Program-made: the position numbers and the translations under genes
Part shown: in pieces, positions 1 to 11,200 of the stretch
Position numbering within the stretch: the stretch's first letter is position 1
How the letters are laid out: the number at the start of each line of letters is the position of its first letter
Notes under the pieces: generated by a model
What the model saw: the letters and a program-made list of their open reading frames with translations, nothing else
Database searches by the model: none
Told to the model about the DNA's origin: nothing
From: Nematostella vectensis
Lineage: Eukaryota > Cnidaria > Anthozoa > Actiniaria > Edwardsiidae
Direction of reading: 5' to 3'
Length of the DNA stretch: 64,000 bases
Assembly: GCF_932526225.1 (NCBI RefSeq)
Contig: NC_064037.1
Location: forward strand, 8,228,203 to 8,292,202

Positions 1-39
1 CAGTAATTATTAACTGTAGTTTATTTTACTTATTTACAG

Positions 40-238
40 TAAGGATAACTTCACCTTCAAGTGTCATCGTTCTAATGGCACTAATGTACAAGATATTTAT
101 GCTGTAAGTGATATTTATTAATACATGGTTTATATTCTTGCTATTTTTTTTTTCATGAGTTACGCTTGAGTTGGAGCCATGCTCTGTTGTGTCAACCTTA
201 CCGCTATTTCAATATGTGTTATAGTGGTAGAAGCATTA

Positions 239-333
<95 letters not shown>

Positions 334-1919
334 AGTAAAAACCAGTAAGCATTTAGATATAAGCATGAAAAATGTGAGAGTAATTTTGAAGGGCAGTCTG
401 GTGGTGCAGTTTGCATACCATTGTTCTGTTCTATTACACGAGCTTTACCACTTGGTTGTGGGTGGGATTTCGAGTTCTGATGTAAGCTGAGTTGGTAAGC
501 TTTGAGAAGCCTAAAGTTCCTTGCAAATGCTGGCAAGAGGCTGGCGAGATAAGGCTGGTGCTATTTGTATGCCATGTGGGAAGGTCTTGCAAGATGCAAC
601 ATTTTCTTGTGGTCAGTTGAGCAGGACTGAGCCAACAATGCAGGCTTATCTTTGGCACAGTTTTCACACGCCGTAAGGCGACTTCACATGTCACTGACTC
701 TACTGTATGTCCTTTTTGTAATTCAGCTTTCTGGCAGGGAGTAGGGTGATAACCGTTTAATTTTATTTGAAAATTAACTCATTTATTTTCTCCTTAACTG
801 TATGTAGGTGAATGACATTGCCTTCCATCCTGTGCACCACTGTCTCCTCTCAACTGTCGGCTCTGATGGCAAGTTTAGCTTCTGGGATAAAGATGCAAGA
901 ACTAAACTTAAGGTAATTATACCTATTAAAGTATATAATACCTTTTTTTCTTGTCAGTTTGTATCCACATTAGGCTTACTGCTTGCATAAAGAACTACTT
1001 TCCACAGGACGATAGCCAGTGCCTCATGAGGCAACCCTATTTCCTCGTTCATGAACTCACTGAATATGACATAAGTTTTGAGCTTGCCTCTCTCATAGTT
1101 AAACCATCTTGACAGAAGTGATTGCAGAACATAGGTCTATATGCAACAAACATGTATAAGAAACTTACAGACTTTCTAAAAATCTCCAAATGTACTCATT
1201 TACCTTCCAGACATCGGAGCAACTCAACCTTCCCATAACAGCATGCTGCTTTAACTCCCAAGGCACTATTTTTGCATATGCGGCTGGATATGACTGGTCC
1301 AAGGTGAGAACCATACCACACAGATCTCTTCCAAAAAATTATCCCTTCTTCTATCAGTATCTATTCCAATATAATGATATCACACAGACCCCTTATGCTA
1401 TTATTCCCCCTGCTGCACTCCCCTGCTTTCAGGGCAGTTGAAAGCCATACTTGATAATATTACACACAAATACCTTATTCCTATTCTATTCTCCCTGCCA
1501 GTGATGTAGTAGAAGATATCACCCTTCACCCTTCCCTGTCTTCCTTGAAGAAAAATGTCTCAGTTGAATACCAGACACTGATGTGGGGAATAATGTTGGT
1601 ACCCTTTTAGTCTCCCTCATTGGGTTAGAATCACACATACGCTTGTCTTATAACTTAAGTGTAAAATTTGCCCAAGTGATATTATACCTCAGGAACTTTT
1701 AGGTCCTCAGCTGTTAAACCAAAAAAAAAAAAAAGAGATTCACTTATAGAACAAGCATTTTCGACTTTTGTGCCCGCCTCACCCGGACTATTTACATAGG
1801 GACGTAACCTGTTATATTTGATATTTTTATCGCAGGGCCATGAGTACTTTAACCCACAGACCAAACCAAAGATTCTTTTAAGAAGCTGTACCGATGAGCT
1901 CAAGCCAAGGAAGAAGTGA
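40..1919 (+). CDS. RAE1: RAE1 mRNA export factor, 3' part (last four exons)
   Basis: RAE1 is a WD-repeat propeller that binds NUP98 at the nuclear pore, supports mRNA export and acts at the mitotic spindle. Four exons are visible: 40-103, 808-912, 1211-1303 and 1836-1919, each bounded by AG/GT and joined in phase 0. They read [74 protein letters not shown] and [22 protein letters not shown]-stop. This follows the C-terminal blades and tail known for animal RAE1. The upstream exons, with the start codon and N-terminal GLEBS-binding blades, lie before the window. A possible poly(A) signal ATTAAA is at 1949-1954. Identity rests on recalled family sequence and the match is close over the whole visible part. 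Confidence 0.95.
237..334. repeat. (AAAT)n microsatellite
   Basis: About 24 near-perfect copies of AAAT/ATAA run in the intron between the first two visible RAE1 exons. The apparent YLFI-repeat peptides on the other strand come only from this microsatellite. Confidence 0.97.
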
Positions 1920-2189
1920 GAAAAATCAAGCCCCCTCTTCACTATCCCATTAAACAAGAATCGTACAATGCAAGTGTTCTTCGTGTCATGTGTATAGTAC
2001 AGATTATAGGCAATACTGGTAAGAGATGTCTAAACGTCTCTTAATACCGCAGTACTGTTCTGGTCATTTTAATGTTAGCTTGCATCTCTGTGCATACGAT
2101 AACTTACACGGAGAAGTAGATTGTATAAAAAAACGGCAAATAAAGTGGTTTTCATATTAGTAGAGCTTATAGTATCACTAGACAAGAAA

Positions 2190-2460
2190 AGCGATGGACA
2201 GACAGAGAGTCGGGCAAAAAAAGAGACAGCGAACGGGCAAGAGATGGATGGATGGACAAACAAACAAGACAGACAGACGGATCAACTGAAGGATAGACAT
2301 AGGCAAACAGAGAGACAAATTATGATACGGACGGACGGACGGAAAAATAGACGGACAAACAAGGCAGGTAGACGGATAAACTGACGGATAGACAGAGGCG
2401 AACAGAGAGACAAAATATGATACGGACGGACGGACAAATAGACGAACAAACAGATAACCG
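2190..2460. repeat. GACA/GACG-type degenerate microsatellite
   Basis: Purine-rich DNA built of GACA, GACG, GGAC and GATA tetramers. It includes a longer imperfect duplication of a roughly 100-bp block: the gatacggacggacgg motif occurs near 2323 and again near 2420. It lies downstream of RAE1. Open frames across it are low-complexity. Confidence 0.9.
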
Positions 2461-3300
2461 ACGAAGGTGAATGAATAGATTTGAAAAGAAGCAGACTATT
2501 TAATGTCATCCTCGAACTTAATTCTCATGAAACATTCAAGGACAGACCACTGTAAAAAAAATCTCATTAATTTTGCTGTTCACGATGTGCGTATGTTTGC
2601 ATGGTAATACTTTTATTCGAACAGGGGCAAACACTCTTTTTTATGTATAAAAACGTTTAATTTTCAGTTGAGGCTTGGCCATTTGAAAGTGTTCTTAAAG
2701 ATGCTTTAATTTTAGGGTATATAAAAATGTAATAACTAGTGAACTATTAGGAGTTAATTACACATAATATTTGAGGCTCCCTGTTTTTATGAACACAATT
2801 TGATTCTGCATTTTAGAACGCTTCAGACTAAAAAAAACCCAATGTTTTGCTGCTATCTGAGTCCCAACATGTTCTTAGCATGTTCTTAAAATTTGGTGAA
2901 ATCTCAGGCTGGACGTTCTTATAAAAATGTTGTTTTATAAAAATAAGTGTGTATCACGCAATTTAATTGCGAATCCATTCTAAACACCTTGTGGGATTAC
3001 GAATGACTTTTAAAGATTTTTATAAACAATTCTATTGTCATTATATTTGGTCACGGGTGAATGACACTTCATTCTCAACCCTTTCTTGTTCTAGCAGGAT
3101 CTGTTTGTATTTGAAAGTCATTCTCTCTGTGTGTCTGTTTGCTAAACAAAATTAGTATCAAACCCTTCTGATTACATTGCGTATGGTATTACGAGCGTCA
3201 GCACACTAATTGAGTATCGATATATTCTTTGCGCACATTCCTATACTCAAGTCACGCGATTCCTTCGCCTGAATTCTTACTGCATTAATCTTGTGATTAT
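2461..3300. other. Intergenic, nothing recognised
   Basis: AT-rich DNA between the RAE1 3' flank and the minus-strand ORF ending at 3301. I see no exon with convincing splice sites, no repeat and no RNA gene. Confidence 0.6.
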
Positions 3301-3999
3301 TTAATTGTCGCTTCTCGGAGACGCGTTAAGCCGTAAAGGTGCCGTATGTCGTCTTGATAGCGTAGGATGTTGCTGCGTATTCGTGATTTTCATCAATCTT
3401 GTCCCTTGAGCAATAAGAGGTGAATCGGAACGAAGCTCGGATCCCGCTAGCATTTGCGTATCGCGACCTCGCGGAGTCTGCGAAGTCTCCAGATTAAATC
3501 TCACTCCTTTATGATGATGGTTTACTTTTTCAGTGGTATGTTCAAAGTCAATGGTCGGAACTTTCAAAGCCTTTTTAACAGCTAAGTTCCCGGGAGTAGA
3601 GGAACATGTTTGACAAGGGGTGCTAATTCTGGGTGTCTCTCGTGGACTATTTCTTGTTCGTGACATAGGACTTTTTACGCCTTCCTTCTGTCTTATCTCA
3701 AATCGATGCTGCAAAGTTGCTGATCTCGTAACAAAAGAGGGTTCATCTTGTTCTTCAGACGTGGCTACGCGAGCAGGAGCGCTTGTGGCTCGCCTGCGCG
3801 CCTCACTTAGCTGCGGCAGACTTGCTCGCGTGCGGATACCATTAATTTGATCCAATCTTCTCATGAACACCTGTGTATCTTTATCCATCTCTCGGATTCG
3901 TACGCTTTTATCTTTCTCAAGCTGCCTCAGTGCGAGTCTCAAACGCGTCTGATGGACAACATTTCTTTTGAGCGCGGCTGCTTCGTCCGGAGAAGCCAT
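3301..3999 (-). CDS. Uncharacterised intronless ORF, 232 residues
   Basis: A 232-codon uninterrupted frame starts at an ATG in good context (aaaaATGGCT). I do not recognise the family. Residues 1-55 are charged and helical in character (ALKRNVVHQTRLRLALRQLE, then KDKSVRIREMDKDTQVF), which could form a short coiled coil. The remainder is polar, rich in Ser, Thr, Arg and Pro, and looks disordered (RRRATSAPARVAT, SRTRNSPRETPRISTPC). No signal peptide or membrane segment is visible. Base composition is higher in GC than the flanks, as expected for coding DNA, and the non-repetitive sequence supports a real gene. A TATA-like stretch lies just upstream on the minus strand near 4030. It could be the last exon of a longer gene, but the good start context argues for an intronless one. 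Confidence 0.6.
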   Translation of the reverse strand: MASPDEAAALKRNVVHQTRLRLALRQLEKDKSVRIREMDKDTQVFMRRLDQINGIRTRASLPQLSEARRRATSAPARVATSEEQDEPSFVTRSATLQHRFEIRQKEGVKSPMSRTRNSPRETPRISTPCQTCSSTPGNLAVKKALKVPTIDFEHTTEKVNHHHKGVRFNLETSQTPRGRDTQMLAGSELRSDSPLIAQGTRLMKITNTQQHPTLSRRHTAPLRLNASPRSDN

Positions 4000-4421
4000 T
4001 TTTCCCTATATAGTCTGGATTCTTCTCGTATATAAAAATTGACCCGTAAAAAATAAACCCCAACAATAGGAGTTACTGTACTGTGCTAATAATTATGTCT
4101 TGTTCAGTGTCAAACCACCGAATCTTAAACAACGCCATTTTCCATAGTCGGAGGTCGAATGAGATGAAATAAGCCAGCCGTTTTTGCGATGGTGCATTTT
4201 AAGATTGTCATTTACAGACTGATGACCCTGAGTCCGTAAAGTATTGATTACCATCCAGTCGATGATAACGTTGTCATGATTTGTTTCTATGGCGACAGAC
4301 AATGAATGGATTGGTTTTGACGCGTTATTATTGTCGCCTGTTGGCAATGCGCCCCGAGGTTACTGAGGCTGTACTTGGGTATCCATTAATTAGTTGTGAA
4401 TTGGAGTATTTAGTTAGTTAA

Positions 4422-4667
4422 AACAGCATTGTCACCAGTTTACTTCCGGCCGATTACGTAACAATCTCTGATGATTTTTAACGGAAACTGCGGAAAATAT
4501 TACAAAATGTTAAAAGCAGTGTGTCTTTTGGAAGTTTCTTAGAGGATTTGACTGATAATTTAGAGCGGATGACCCGTTTTATAGCGCGGATTCTAATAGA
4601 TTCTTTTGTCTTTTGACGGTTGAGGTTTCCGACGGACTTCCGGAAGTAAACTGGTGACAATGCGGCT
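4422..4667. mobile_element. MITE flanked by TTAA, family A copy 1
   Basis: Inverted ends GCATTGTCACCAGTTTACTT (left, from 4426) and the reverse complement (right, near 4644-4663) bound 246 bp, with TTAA directly outside each end (4418-4421 and 4668-4671). TTAA target sites are known for piggyBac-type elements, so this is inferred to be a piggyBac-like MITE. A second copy lies at about 35600-35788. No transposase is present. Confidence 0.8.
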
Positions 4668-4998
4668 TTAAAGCGTAGTTCATCTGTTACGGGCAATATG
4701 TCACATTTTGTCTGGCATGCGTGTGGGAGGGAACATGCAGGATTTTTAAAGAGCCCTTGTCAGCCACACATTTGTTATTGTTTTCATTCAAAATTGGAAT
4801 AAAATTATTTGAAAAAATATAACGAAAAAAAGTTTTATACCGTATCCGACAATTTTGATCTAAAATTAGCCGATGGAAATGGATGCTTCTCGCACTATAT
4901 TTTCCTAGGATAACAAAATCATCAGCACATACTATAAGCTGCTCTGTAAGCTGCGCTCTTCGGCCTTCGTTCCGATGTCAGGGACCCAGGATTTTTCT

Positions 4999-5290
4999 TG
5001 GGGGGGGGGGGGGGGGGGGGGGGAGGGGTGCGAAATCCCAAAAAGTGGACCTAATTTTTCCGGGTGGGGGTGTGGGGGGAGTTTTCTGAACACCCCCCCC
5101 CAAAAAAAGATTTTTTATGCCTTTGCATGATTGCCACGGGATGTTTATTGTCGGATTTGGCTACATACCAGAGTGATCTAGCTTAATCTTTATAGTTTTG
5201 TCTACAAATAGCATGTCTATTGAGAACCGAAAGTGGACCTTCGGCCCTTGTGGGGGTGAGGGGGGGGGGGGGGGGGGGGCAGAAAGTGAT
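4999..5290. repeat. poly-G / poly-C low-complexity tracts
   Basis: Long G runs at about 5000-5025 and 5260-5280 and a C run at about 5091-5100, with G/A-rich spacers between. The proline-rich and glycine-rich frames here are composition artefacts. Homopolymers this long are also places where assemblies miscount bases. Confidence 0.85.
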
Positions 5291-5399
5291 GGTGGGGGCG
5301 GAGGGGAGGCAAGATGATATCCGGGGAAAGGAGTGATATCGGGAAATGAATAAGACACCCCCTACCCCCAATCCAAACACACACACAAACAAAAAACAA

Positions 5400-6370
5400 A
5401 CAAAAAAAATTATATGTACTGCTACTTAAAATATATTATTTGTAAACCGTGTATATACTATGAAGATTAAAGATGCCCGGTTCAGTTATTAAATCTATTT
5501 GATTACTGGAACAATATGACGTCATCCGAGACAACCCGTTTACCCCTGGCCATTTAGGTGCGAACACAGGTGTAGCAGTCTATTTCGCGACACGGCGGGC
5601 CAGAATCGCGTCTACAGGCCCGGTGCTCCCTTGTGAGGTTACTAGGCATACTGTGTCACCATGTCGGCTGGCATCGGCTTTGGGCGAGAAAACTGAGCGG
5701 CAACGTGCAACAATCTGACAGTAAAACAGTAAGGCATTTATATCCTTACTGTGCTCTGAGACCTAGTGGTCCTCCCACATAAACCTGCCACTAGGGAGAC
5801 GGAAAAACCTGAAGAACCCGCCACAATTAACTTCATGGTTTTCTTGGTCACTTGATATTTTGAATGAACCATAGAGTTTATCATTAGCGTGATCCACGGG
5901 TAACTTGTCCAAAGGATGTGATCCCTTTTTTAAATATCAGGTTATAATCGCAATTAATTGCCAAATACAATTCAGTCAGACCGTTTGCATGTAGATCGAT
6001 GGGATTTTTGTAATAAAAGATTGAGAAGTAGCAATGAAATGATAGTCGCTTTCATATGTCATAAATTCTTGCTCGTCTAAGAGGGCAACTGTCCTCCAAC
6101 CCCCCCCACCCCCACCCCCACAGACACACATGCAAACACACACGCTTGCAAGCTACGGCCCTGGATTGAGCTCAATAACAGAGTTGAGGACGACTGCTTA
6201 GCAGTAGCAGGCGAGACTAAGGAAGCTTGGATAACACAGGCGACTCTTTTCAAGGTTACTGTTGATCATGTTTGGTCATCCACCTCGATATCATCTATGT
6301 AAGAGCAGACTTGTCATCGGACCGTTCGACCGACAAGAATATCGCACTGCAGCTGCAGAATACTGTCACT
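5400..6370. other. Intergenic, no gene seen
   Basis: No splice-bounded exon or recognised repeat, apart from a C-rich and CA-rich stretch at 6097-6150. Unremarkable intergenic DNA. Confidence 0.5.
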
Positions 6371-6414
6371 TTTCAGGGGCGTAGCAAGGGTGGTGGCCTA
6401 GAGGGGCCTGTATC

Positions 6415-6845
6415 ACCCATAAATGTAATAACACCCATAAATGTTATAACAACCATAAATGTAATAACACATCGCCCATAAATGTAATAAACAGTCAACC
6501 ATAAATGTAAGAACACGTCGCCCATAATGTTATAAACCACGTTAATTATAAATGTAATAACACGACGTTAAAAAAATGTTATAAATTATAATTTTTACTC
6601 GTAGAAACAACATTAGACAACCACACTTGGCGGATGTCTTGTAGGTGTCAAGGGGGGTGCAACGATATGTCAACTCAGCATGACGTCATCGATGACGTCA
6701 TTAAAAAAATGGCTATACACATATCTTATCATAGAAACATAATAAGAAACATAATATTTCGGTCTAATGTTGTTTCTATGAGTCGAAATTATAAGTTATA
6801 ACATTTATGGGCGACGTGTTATTACATTTATGTAATAAATGTAAA
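6415..6845. mobile_element. Palindromic MITE with repeated terminal motif
   Basis: The left arm at 6545-6618 (including GTAGAAACAACATTAGAC) is matched in inverted orientation by the right arm at 6761-6832 (GTCTAATGTTGTTTCTATG). Outside the left arm the motif CATAAATGTAATAAC recurs about five times (6417-6545). The loop carries two TGACGTCAT-like CRE palindromes near 6682-6702. No coding capacity. The repeated termini suggest nested or tandem insertion of element ends. Confidence 0.75.
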
Positions 6846-7170
6846 TTTCTGTACCCACAATCCTACCAAGCTCAACTTCTGTTTCATCAGTTGGAAAAAA
6901 CTAAACATTTCTAAATAAACCCAAATGAGAGCCAGCTAGCAGGGTTTTTGAATTTGGTTTGATTATACGGCAAACTGGCGCAATCCTAGTTTTTAGTTTC
7001 CGTTTTTTTAAGAAAAGAGATGAGGGTCCAAGGGAAAGAACCTTCTGCGCAGCGCAGAGCTTTCTATGTTCGCTCGTTTTCTTTGCTTCACGCGGACTCA
7101 TGGTTACCCTGTGGTAGCTAAATGACGTCATACGTTCGCCTCCAAGTGAACAGCAATAAACAACGGGAAG

Positions 7171-7251
7171 CAATTTCCCACGGACGTAGATTGTGGTCGA
7201 GTCCGCGGACTCCCAGCGGTCATACCCAACCTCACAGCCGGAATTTTCCGA
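7171..7251 (-). repeat. Inverted copy of the leader of the 8266 gene
   Basis: The stretch from CAATTTCCCACGGACG through GTGGTCGAGTCCGCGGA to CAGCGGTCATACCCAACCTC is found in reverse complement at about 8150-8231, immediately upstream of the ATG at 8266. Similarity is high over about 80 bp and the copies are about 900 bp apart. This is either a duplicated promoter/5' UTR facing the other way or the ends of an inserted element. Confidence 0.8.
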
Positions 7252-7689
7252 TCACCATCTCCGGAAAGTGCGAGATTGTCGGAGAAATCCAAGATGGCGA
7301 CTTTTGTGTGTGGTGACAGACTATATAAATATCTAGTCTTAGTCTACTCAATTTAGTTAGTGTTTATTAATTTATATGTCGTCAGGCAGATTAAAAAATT
7401 AAATGAGCAAGAACGGACGAGTGAGTCAGCCAATTAGTTTCCTAATCACGACTTAGGAACGCGCGGGTTCGTTGTTTTGCGTTTTATCTCTGGTAATCAT
7501 AACCGTAAACGTTTAGCAGGTGTGTATTCAGAATTAGCTGAAGGGGAAGTGGAGGGGTTGCGCAGGTATCATATAATACCTATCTGAAAAAAATGCCAAT
7601 TCATGATGTAATTTCTGTAGACTCTTCTGTGAGTTTTCATTGAAAATTTTAAAGTACTTATAATGAGTTACTTATGATGACGAGTAAAG

Positions 7690-7752
7690 CGGCGTAGCCA
7701 GGATTTTTAACAGAAGGGCCCCGCTGGGCCACCCCCCTGGCTACGCCCCTGG
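7690..7752. mobile_element. Tiny element with GGCGTAGCCAGG inverted ends
   Basis: GGCGTAGCCAGG at 7691 is mirrored by CCTGGCTACGCC ending at about 7748, bounding some 63 bp with a GGGCC-rich middle. Ends of the CAGGGGCGTAGC type are common on non-autonomous hAT-like elements in animals. Other traces of this end type are at 6374 and 23994. Confidence 0.65.
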
Positions 7753-8149
7753 AGTATATATATCCATGTAAACCCTCAAAATTAATTGATATAGAAAAAG
7801 AAAAGCAGGCACCAAAGACATGTTGCATTGTGAATAAAACTTCATATGCTAAGATGTACCCATTAAAGTAAGTAAAATAAGTACTCAATTAAGCTTACGC
7901 TAATAACTTTAGTGAAATAGAACAAAGAAAAAAAAGTAAAAGCACCAGCGAGCTGTCATGGTTCAAAGTTATATAAGATCAGATACATTATCAGAAAATT
8001 TAAATGAAAATGGTTGTAAAATTTCATTCAGCATACAACAAAGGCAGGAATTGTCTCTCTTACTCGTATGGGCACATAAGAGAGAGACGTAACTCTTTTG
8101 TCGTATGGCCGCAATCTTCTTTTATGATGCTCGATTCCGAAGATGTTTA

Positions 8150-8265
8150 TTCGGAAGTTTCCGATTGAGAGGTTGGGAATGACCGCTGCAAGGCCGCGGA
8201 CTCGACCACAATCTACGTCCGTGGGAAATTGATTCCCAATGCAAAATTGATTCCCAATAAACAAT
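8150..8265 (+). promoter_or_regulatory. 5' flank/leader of the EF-hand/MTBD-like gene
   Basis: GC-richer DNA directly before the ATG. Positions 8150-8231 form the partner of the inverted repeat at 7171-7251. No TATA box is evident. The transcription start cannot be placed from sequence alone. Confidence 0.4.
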
Positions 8266-11200
8266 ATGGCGTTTGACTTTATGACCAAATCAGAGGCCTT
8301 CTCGCGGGTATTTGACAAATACGACACAAATTTCCTCGGCGAACTTACGGCAGAGCAACTGCAGCAGCTGCATGCAGAGTTTAGGGACGGCGGAGTTAGT
8401 TTAGCCCAAGTAAAAGCTTCGATTCGCGAAGTGTGTGCAACAGAAACTTGCGACAAAGATGAACTTTTTGATGTGTTAAACGAGGTGGATCGAAGGTATT
8501 TTCTCGCGAGAGATTTGAGCTGGGAGTTTGCTATGATAGATAGAGAACAGAAAGGGACTATAAGCGAACGTAGTGCAAGGTTTTTATTTCAAGCCGTTCA
8601 CGATGATTTCTTCTCGCCTAAAAGATTCGCAAAATTCCTGCGTAGTCGCGCTGCCCCTGGGACCGGGGTCAGCTTTGCTGAGATCGAGGTCCCACTTTGT
8701 GATATTCCAACGCTAGATTGGTTAGAAGAGGAAAAGGAGGACGAGGATAGACAGAAAGAGGAGCTTTTAAAGCTTCAAAGAGAAGAGGAAAGGCTAGCAG
8801 AGGAAGCGCGCAAGAAAGCAGAAGCGAAGGCGAGGTTTGAACAAGAGGCCGAAAGACGACGTAGGGAAGCAGAGAAAAGAAAAGCAGAGGAGGAAGAGGC
8901 AAGGCGAAAGGCGGATGAGTTGGAAAAAATAAAGCGGCAGCAAGAGGATGAAGAAAGGTTGAAAAATCAGCGCCTTGATGAAGAGCGCAAAAAACTAGAA
9001 GAAGAGGAGGCTTATTTGATGGAGGAAGAGCGAAAAAGAAAGGAAGAAGTAGAAAAGAAAAGAGAAGAGGAGGAAAGAAAGAAAAGAGAAGAAGAGGAAG
9101 CTGCCCAGAAATGGAAAAAAGAAGAACTACTTCGTCAGCAACAACTTGAGAGAGAGAAAGAAGAGCAAGGTAAAAATACTATTTTTAGGGTTATACTGTA
9201 ATGCACTAGTCAATTGAAACCCCCATCCCCATGGTCCCAGGGAAGGGTGGGGAATTAGACTTTGACCCTGTACAAGACAGAGAAAATCCCCCACCCCTTC
9301 GGGACAAAACTGCAGCATCCCTACCCCTTGGGATGCTAACTATAGGCAACTACCTGGCATTTAATACAACAAGTCATCTGAAATAAGCTTTTTTAATCTT
9401 TCAAAGCCAGCACACTTCTGCAGGCACATTTAGTACTAATGAAGATAACAGTTACCCAAAAAATATAAAAAAAATTGATTATCTTCATCTGGTGTTTAGC
9501 TATCATTCATATTTGTTTTCACACATTTTGTCATGCAGCTACAGTAGTAAAACCAGAAACTGACATGACTTTTGCAAAGTACATTTGTGATGTTATTCAT
9601 TTGTCCCTAAGCCCCAAGGTGTAATTTTCCACCCCTTTGGGACAGATTCTTGTTCAAAAGTGCTCTAAGCCCCCATGTTAACCCCACACTTCCCCACACT
9701 TCCCCGGCCCCCTCCCTCTCCAGAAATTAAAAGCAATGACTGAGTTGAAAATCGAATTTGTGTATTAAAGGTTAGTGTACATATCTGACTTAACTCTGTT
9801 TGATTCATGGTTATCCTGGATGCTTTTAATGTGATGCATCAATGTATTCCATATTCTGTTTTTCAAAATTTGTAATAAATAATGCAAAATTCTGTAACCA
9901 CAGAAAGGGCGGAGAGGTTACAGCGGGAGCGTGAGGAAGCCATGGAGGCAGAGGATCTAGCAGAAGAGGCAGCTGAAGCTGAGGCTGCTGCTGCAGAGGC
10001 CGCTCGGAAGGCTGCAGAGGAAGCCAAGCAGGCGACAGATGGAGCAAGTCATAAGGCGGCTGAGGAGGCTCAGAAGAAAGCTCTTGCTGAGGCTATGAAC
10101 AACAAGGAGAAAAGATTGAGAGCTAATCTCAAGGCAGCTAATAAGTCCAGGAAAACAGAAAAACTAGAACCTGCCATCAAAGATGGAAAGGCAGCAAAAA
10201 TGCCTGGTAAGAAAACAGTCATCAAGTTTTTTTTTTTTCATACTAGAGGTATTCATAGTTCAACAATCTTCATTGTTTTGTTATCTGTTTAAAAATCCGT
10301 TTATCAGGTTTAAAAAAAGACATTGATGAGGCTGAAAACACCCTTAAGAATGTTAAGGCAGGAAAGGCTCTCAAAGATGCAATCAACCGCAGAAACCTGC
10401 AAGACATTGAGAAGTCCATGTCATTTATTCGTAAGAGTGGCTGGGAGGCTGACTGGGGTCCTGAGCTGAAAGAGGGTGAGAAGATGGCAAATCGCCTGCG
10501 AAGGCTGGAGAGGATACGGGCAGAGATTCTTGAGCTGAAGCAAAGTGTCATCTCGGAGATCAGGAGTTACTCCAATCCCCCGCCTGCTGTTCACAAGGTG
10601 TGTTAATTTGCAAATTATAATCAGTTGCCAAGGGAATGGGGTATTCTGATGTTTTTGGTATATTAAGATAAATGGTTCTACTGTGAACAGGCTGCTGTAG
10701 TGTTTAGTATTAAACAGTGTCGTTATTAACAGGGTGCTACTGTAAAAAGGCTTACTGTAGTTTATCTGTAATATATAAGATAAACAATGTCCTTATTTAC
10801 AGGATACTACTGTAAAAAGGCTAACTGTAGTTTATCTGTAATATATAAGATAAACAGTGTCCTTATTAACAGGATACTACTGTAAAAAGGCTAACTGTAG
10901 TTTATCTGTATTATATGGGATAAACAGTGTCCTTATTAACAGGGTGCTACTGTAAAAAGGCTAACTGTAGTTTATCTGTATTATATGGGATAAACAGTGT
11001 CCTTATTAACAGGGTACTACTGTAAAAAGGCTTACTGTAGTTGTTAGTATATAAGATAAACAGTGTTCTTTTTAACAAGGTTACACTGTAAAAAGGATAC
11101 TTCCCTATATCAAGCTATGAATCAACACAAGGACAAACACAAAGAGCAAAAGGGCTAATGCTGGTAACTGTTTTACATAGGTGTGCAACATACCTTTTTA

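Noticed and set aside
5161-5399. Three minus-strand frames with poly-proline
   Set aside because: Generated by G/C homopolymers.
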